From NCBI RefSeq assembly GCF_029318635.1, contig NZ_CP119676.1:2555001-2619000 (forward strand): a DNA stretch of 64,000 nucleotides, given 5' to 3'. Source of the stretch: Varunaivibrio sulfuroxidans. GTDB lineage: Bacteria > Pseudomonadota > Alphaproteobacteria > Rhodospirillales > Magnetovibrionaceae. Positions 63,210 through 64,000 of this stretch are shown in pieces. The position numbers were made by a program, and so were the translations under genes. The notes under the pieces are model-generated. The model had not been told where the DNA came from and did no database searches. It saw nothing but the letters and a program-made list of their open reading frames with translations. Numbering within the stretch: position 1 is the first letter of the stretch; each line of letters begins with the position of its first letter.

Positions 63210-63850
63210 GCGAAAGCCAACCTATTGATAAACAAAGGATCGCCCGGCAAAATATCTTGGGTGTTTTGTTGGCGGGCGGCCTCGCCCGGCGTATGGGGGG
63301 CGGCGATAAATGTCTGCGCACGGTCGGCGGCAAAACGATGTTGACGCACGCCATCAATCGGGCGGGGCCGCAGGTCGGCTCCCTGATCATCAATGCCGCG
63401 GGCGACCCCGAACGTTTCGCGTCATATGGTTTTCCCGTTGTTCCCGATGCGATTGAAGGTTTCGCCGGACCGTTGGCGGGGATATTGACGGCGATGGAAT
63501 GGGCCCATACCCATGCCCCAGAGGTGGCCTGGGTCGCCAGTTTCGCCACCGATGCGCCGTTTTTTCCGGAAGATTTGACGTCTCGTTTGGCGCAGGCGAT
63601 CGAATGCGACGGGGCCGAGATGGCCTGTGCGCAAACGGGCGCACGCACGCACCCCGTTTTCGCGTTGTGGCCGGTCGCGCTGGCCGCCGCGCTTCGCCGG
63701 GCGATGGAGGATGAGAAGATGCGTAAAATCGACCTCTGGACCGCACGCTATAAAATTGCACATGTTGTTTGGACCAGCGATCCCGTCGATCCTTTTTTCA
63801 ACATCAATACGGTGGACGATCTTCATGTAGCGGAGGAGTTTTCCTTATGA
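63206..63850 (+). CDS. mobA: Molybdenum cofactor guanylyltransferase MobA
   Basis: Adds GMP to molybdopterin to form MGD cofactors. The 214-residue protein has the nucleotide loop VLLAGGLARRMGGGDK (about 16-31), LIINAAGDPERFA, VPDAIEGFAGPLAGILTAMEWA in parts, FATDAPFFPEDL and NINTVDDL at the end, all in MobA order. It overlaps fdhD upstream and the DUF3305 gene downstream, both by 4 bp, so three genes are translated in series. AOR uses unmodified bis-pterin, so MobA is expected to serve the formate dehydrogenase rather than the AOR. Confidence 0.95.
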   Translation: MSESQPIDKQRIARQNILGVLLAGGLARRMGGGDKCLRTVGGKTMLTHAINRAGPQVGSLIINAAGDPERFASYGFPVVPDAIEGFAGPLAGILTAMEWAHTHAPEVAWVASFATDAPFFPEDLTSRLAQAIECDGAEMACAQTGARTHPVFALWPVALAAALRRAMEDEKMRKIDLWTARYKIAHVVWTSDPVDPFFNINTVDDLHVAEEFSL

Positions 63851-64000
63851 CGGACAAGGACGACGCGCAGCAACCCATCCCCGCGACAATGGATGTCGGG
63901 ATCGTTTTGGAACGGCGTCGTGTGGACAACCCCTGGGTCGATTACAGATGGACGGCGAACGGCGTTCTCGTGGGGCGGGGCGCACGGGCGGGGGGAAACG
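63847..64000 (+). CDS. DUF3305 family protein, N-terminal part (runs off the window)
   Basis: ATG 63847 overlaps the mobA stop. The 51 visible residues, with TMDVGIVLERRRVDNPWVDYRW and NGVLVGRGARAGG, match the start of DUF3305 proteins, which accompany DUF3306 and FeS genes in formate dehydrogenase operons of alphaproteobacteria. The role is unknown. Confidence 0.75.
   Translation, partial: MTDKDDAQQPIPATMDVGIVLERRRVDNPWVDYRWTANGVLVGRGARAGGN

Overview
The window (about 60% G+C by eye) is chromosomal DNA of an alphaproteobacterium, most likely a motile, spirillum-type member of the Rhodospirillales or a close relative. This rests on the co-occurrence of CtrA, a ChpT-type phosphotransferase and FlbD, the aerobic cobaltochelatase genes cobS/cobT, malyl-CoA lyase, an alphaproteobacterial serC-type leader, a dCache-type chemoreceptor and many 4-bp ATGA gene overlaps. 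I see no insertion sequence, prophage, CRISPR array or rRNA operon. One tRNA-Leu(TAA) is present.

Layout. 1-7.2 kb: cobalt insertion (cobT partial, cobS), a J-domain protein, bolA, a ribbon-helix-helix protein, two CBS-domain proteins (one a CorC/HlyC-type membrane protein) and the shikimate pair aroK-aroB. 7.5-13.2 kb: a tiny membrane peptide, a large exported protein with a Pro/Thr/Ser repeat linker, xerD, malyl-CoA lyase and accA. 13.2-22.2 kb: secA, a receiver-domain protein, an LpxR-like outer-membrane protein, a parvulin-type foldase, argJ and a GNAT-Nudix fusion. 22.2-32.7 kb: a molybdopterin-binding-domain protein, bluB, tRNA-Leu, a Tag-like glycosylase, a glutaredoxin-like protein, an SLC13/RCK permease, a chemoreceptor, and serC-serA behind a structured leader. 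recQ follows on the other strand.

35.0-39.7 kb is a compact operon for a tungsten/molybdenum aldehyde:ferredoxin oxidoreductase (AOR): a four-cluster ferredoxin subunit, the catalytic subunit, an FAD/NAD(P) oxidoreductase, a dedicated MoaD-like protein, an unrecognised 96-residue protein and a ModE-type DNA-binding protein lacking a metal-sensing domain. It looks like an NAD(P)-linked AOR unit carrying its own cofactor and regulatory genes. The right edge (62.3-64 kb) holds fdhD-mobA-DUF3305, which matures molybdenum/tungsten formate dehydrogenase.

39.8-61 kb is a cell-cycle, chemotaxis and flagellar region: chpT, a CheA fused to an extra CheW domain and a receiver, cheB, ctrA, fliI-fliJ on the plus strand, and a long minus-strand run fliF-fliG-fliH-fliN-motA-flbD-flhA-flhF-flhG, then a FliK-like gene and a small T-fold-like gene. 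Separate cheW, cheY and cheR are absent between cheA and ctrA, and no motB is seen.

The most unusual signals are three near-identical 25-residue repeats in the CheA linker whose codons differ silently, the AOR operon with its orphan 96-residue protein and upstream 17-bp repeats, the CheA-CheW-receiver fusion in a shortened che locus, and the serC leader that hides the ribosome binding site in a terminator-like hairpin. Functions are inferred from sequence reading alone; no database search was run.
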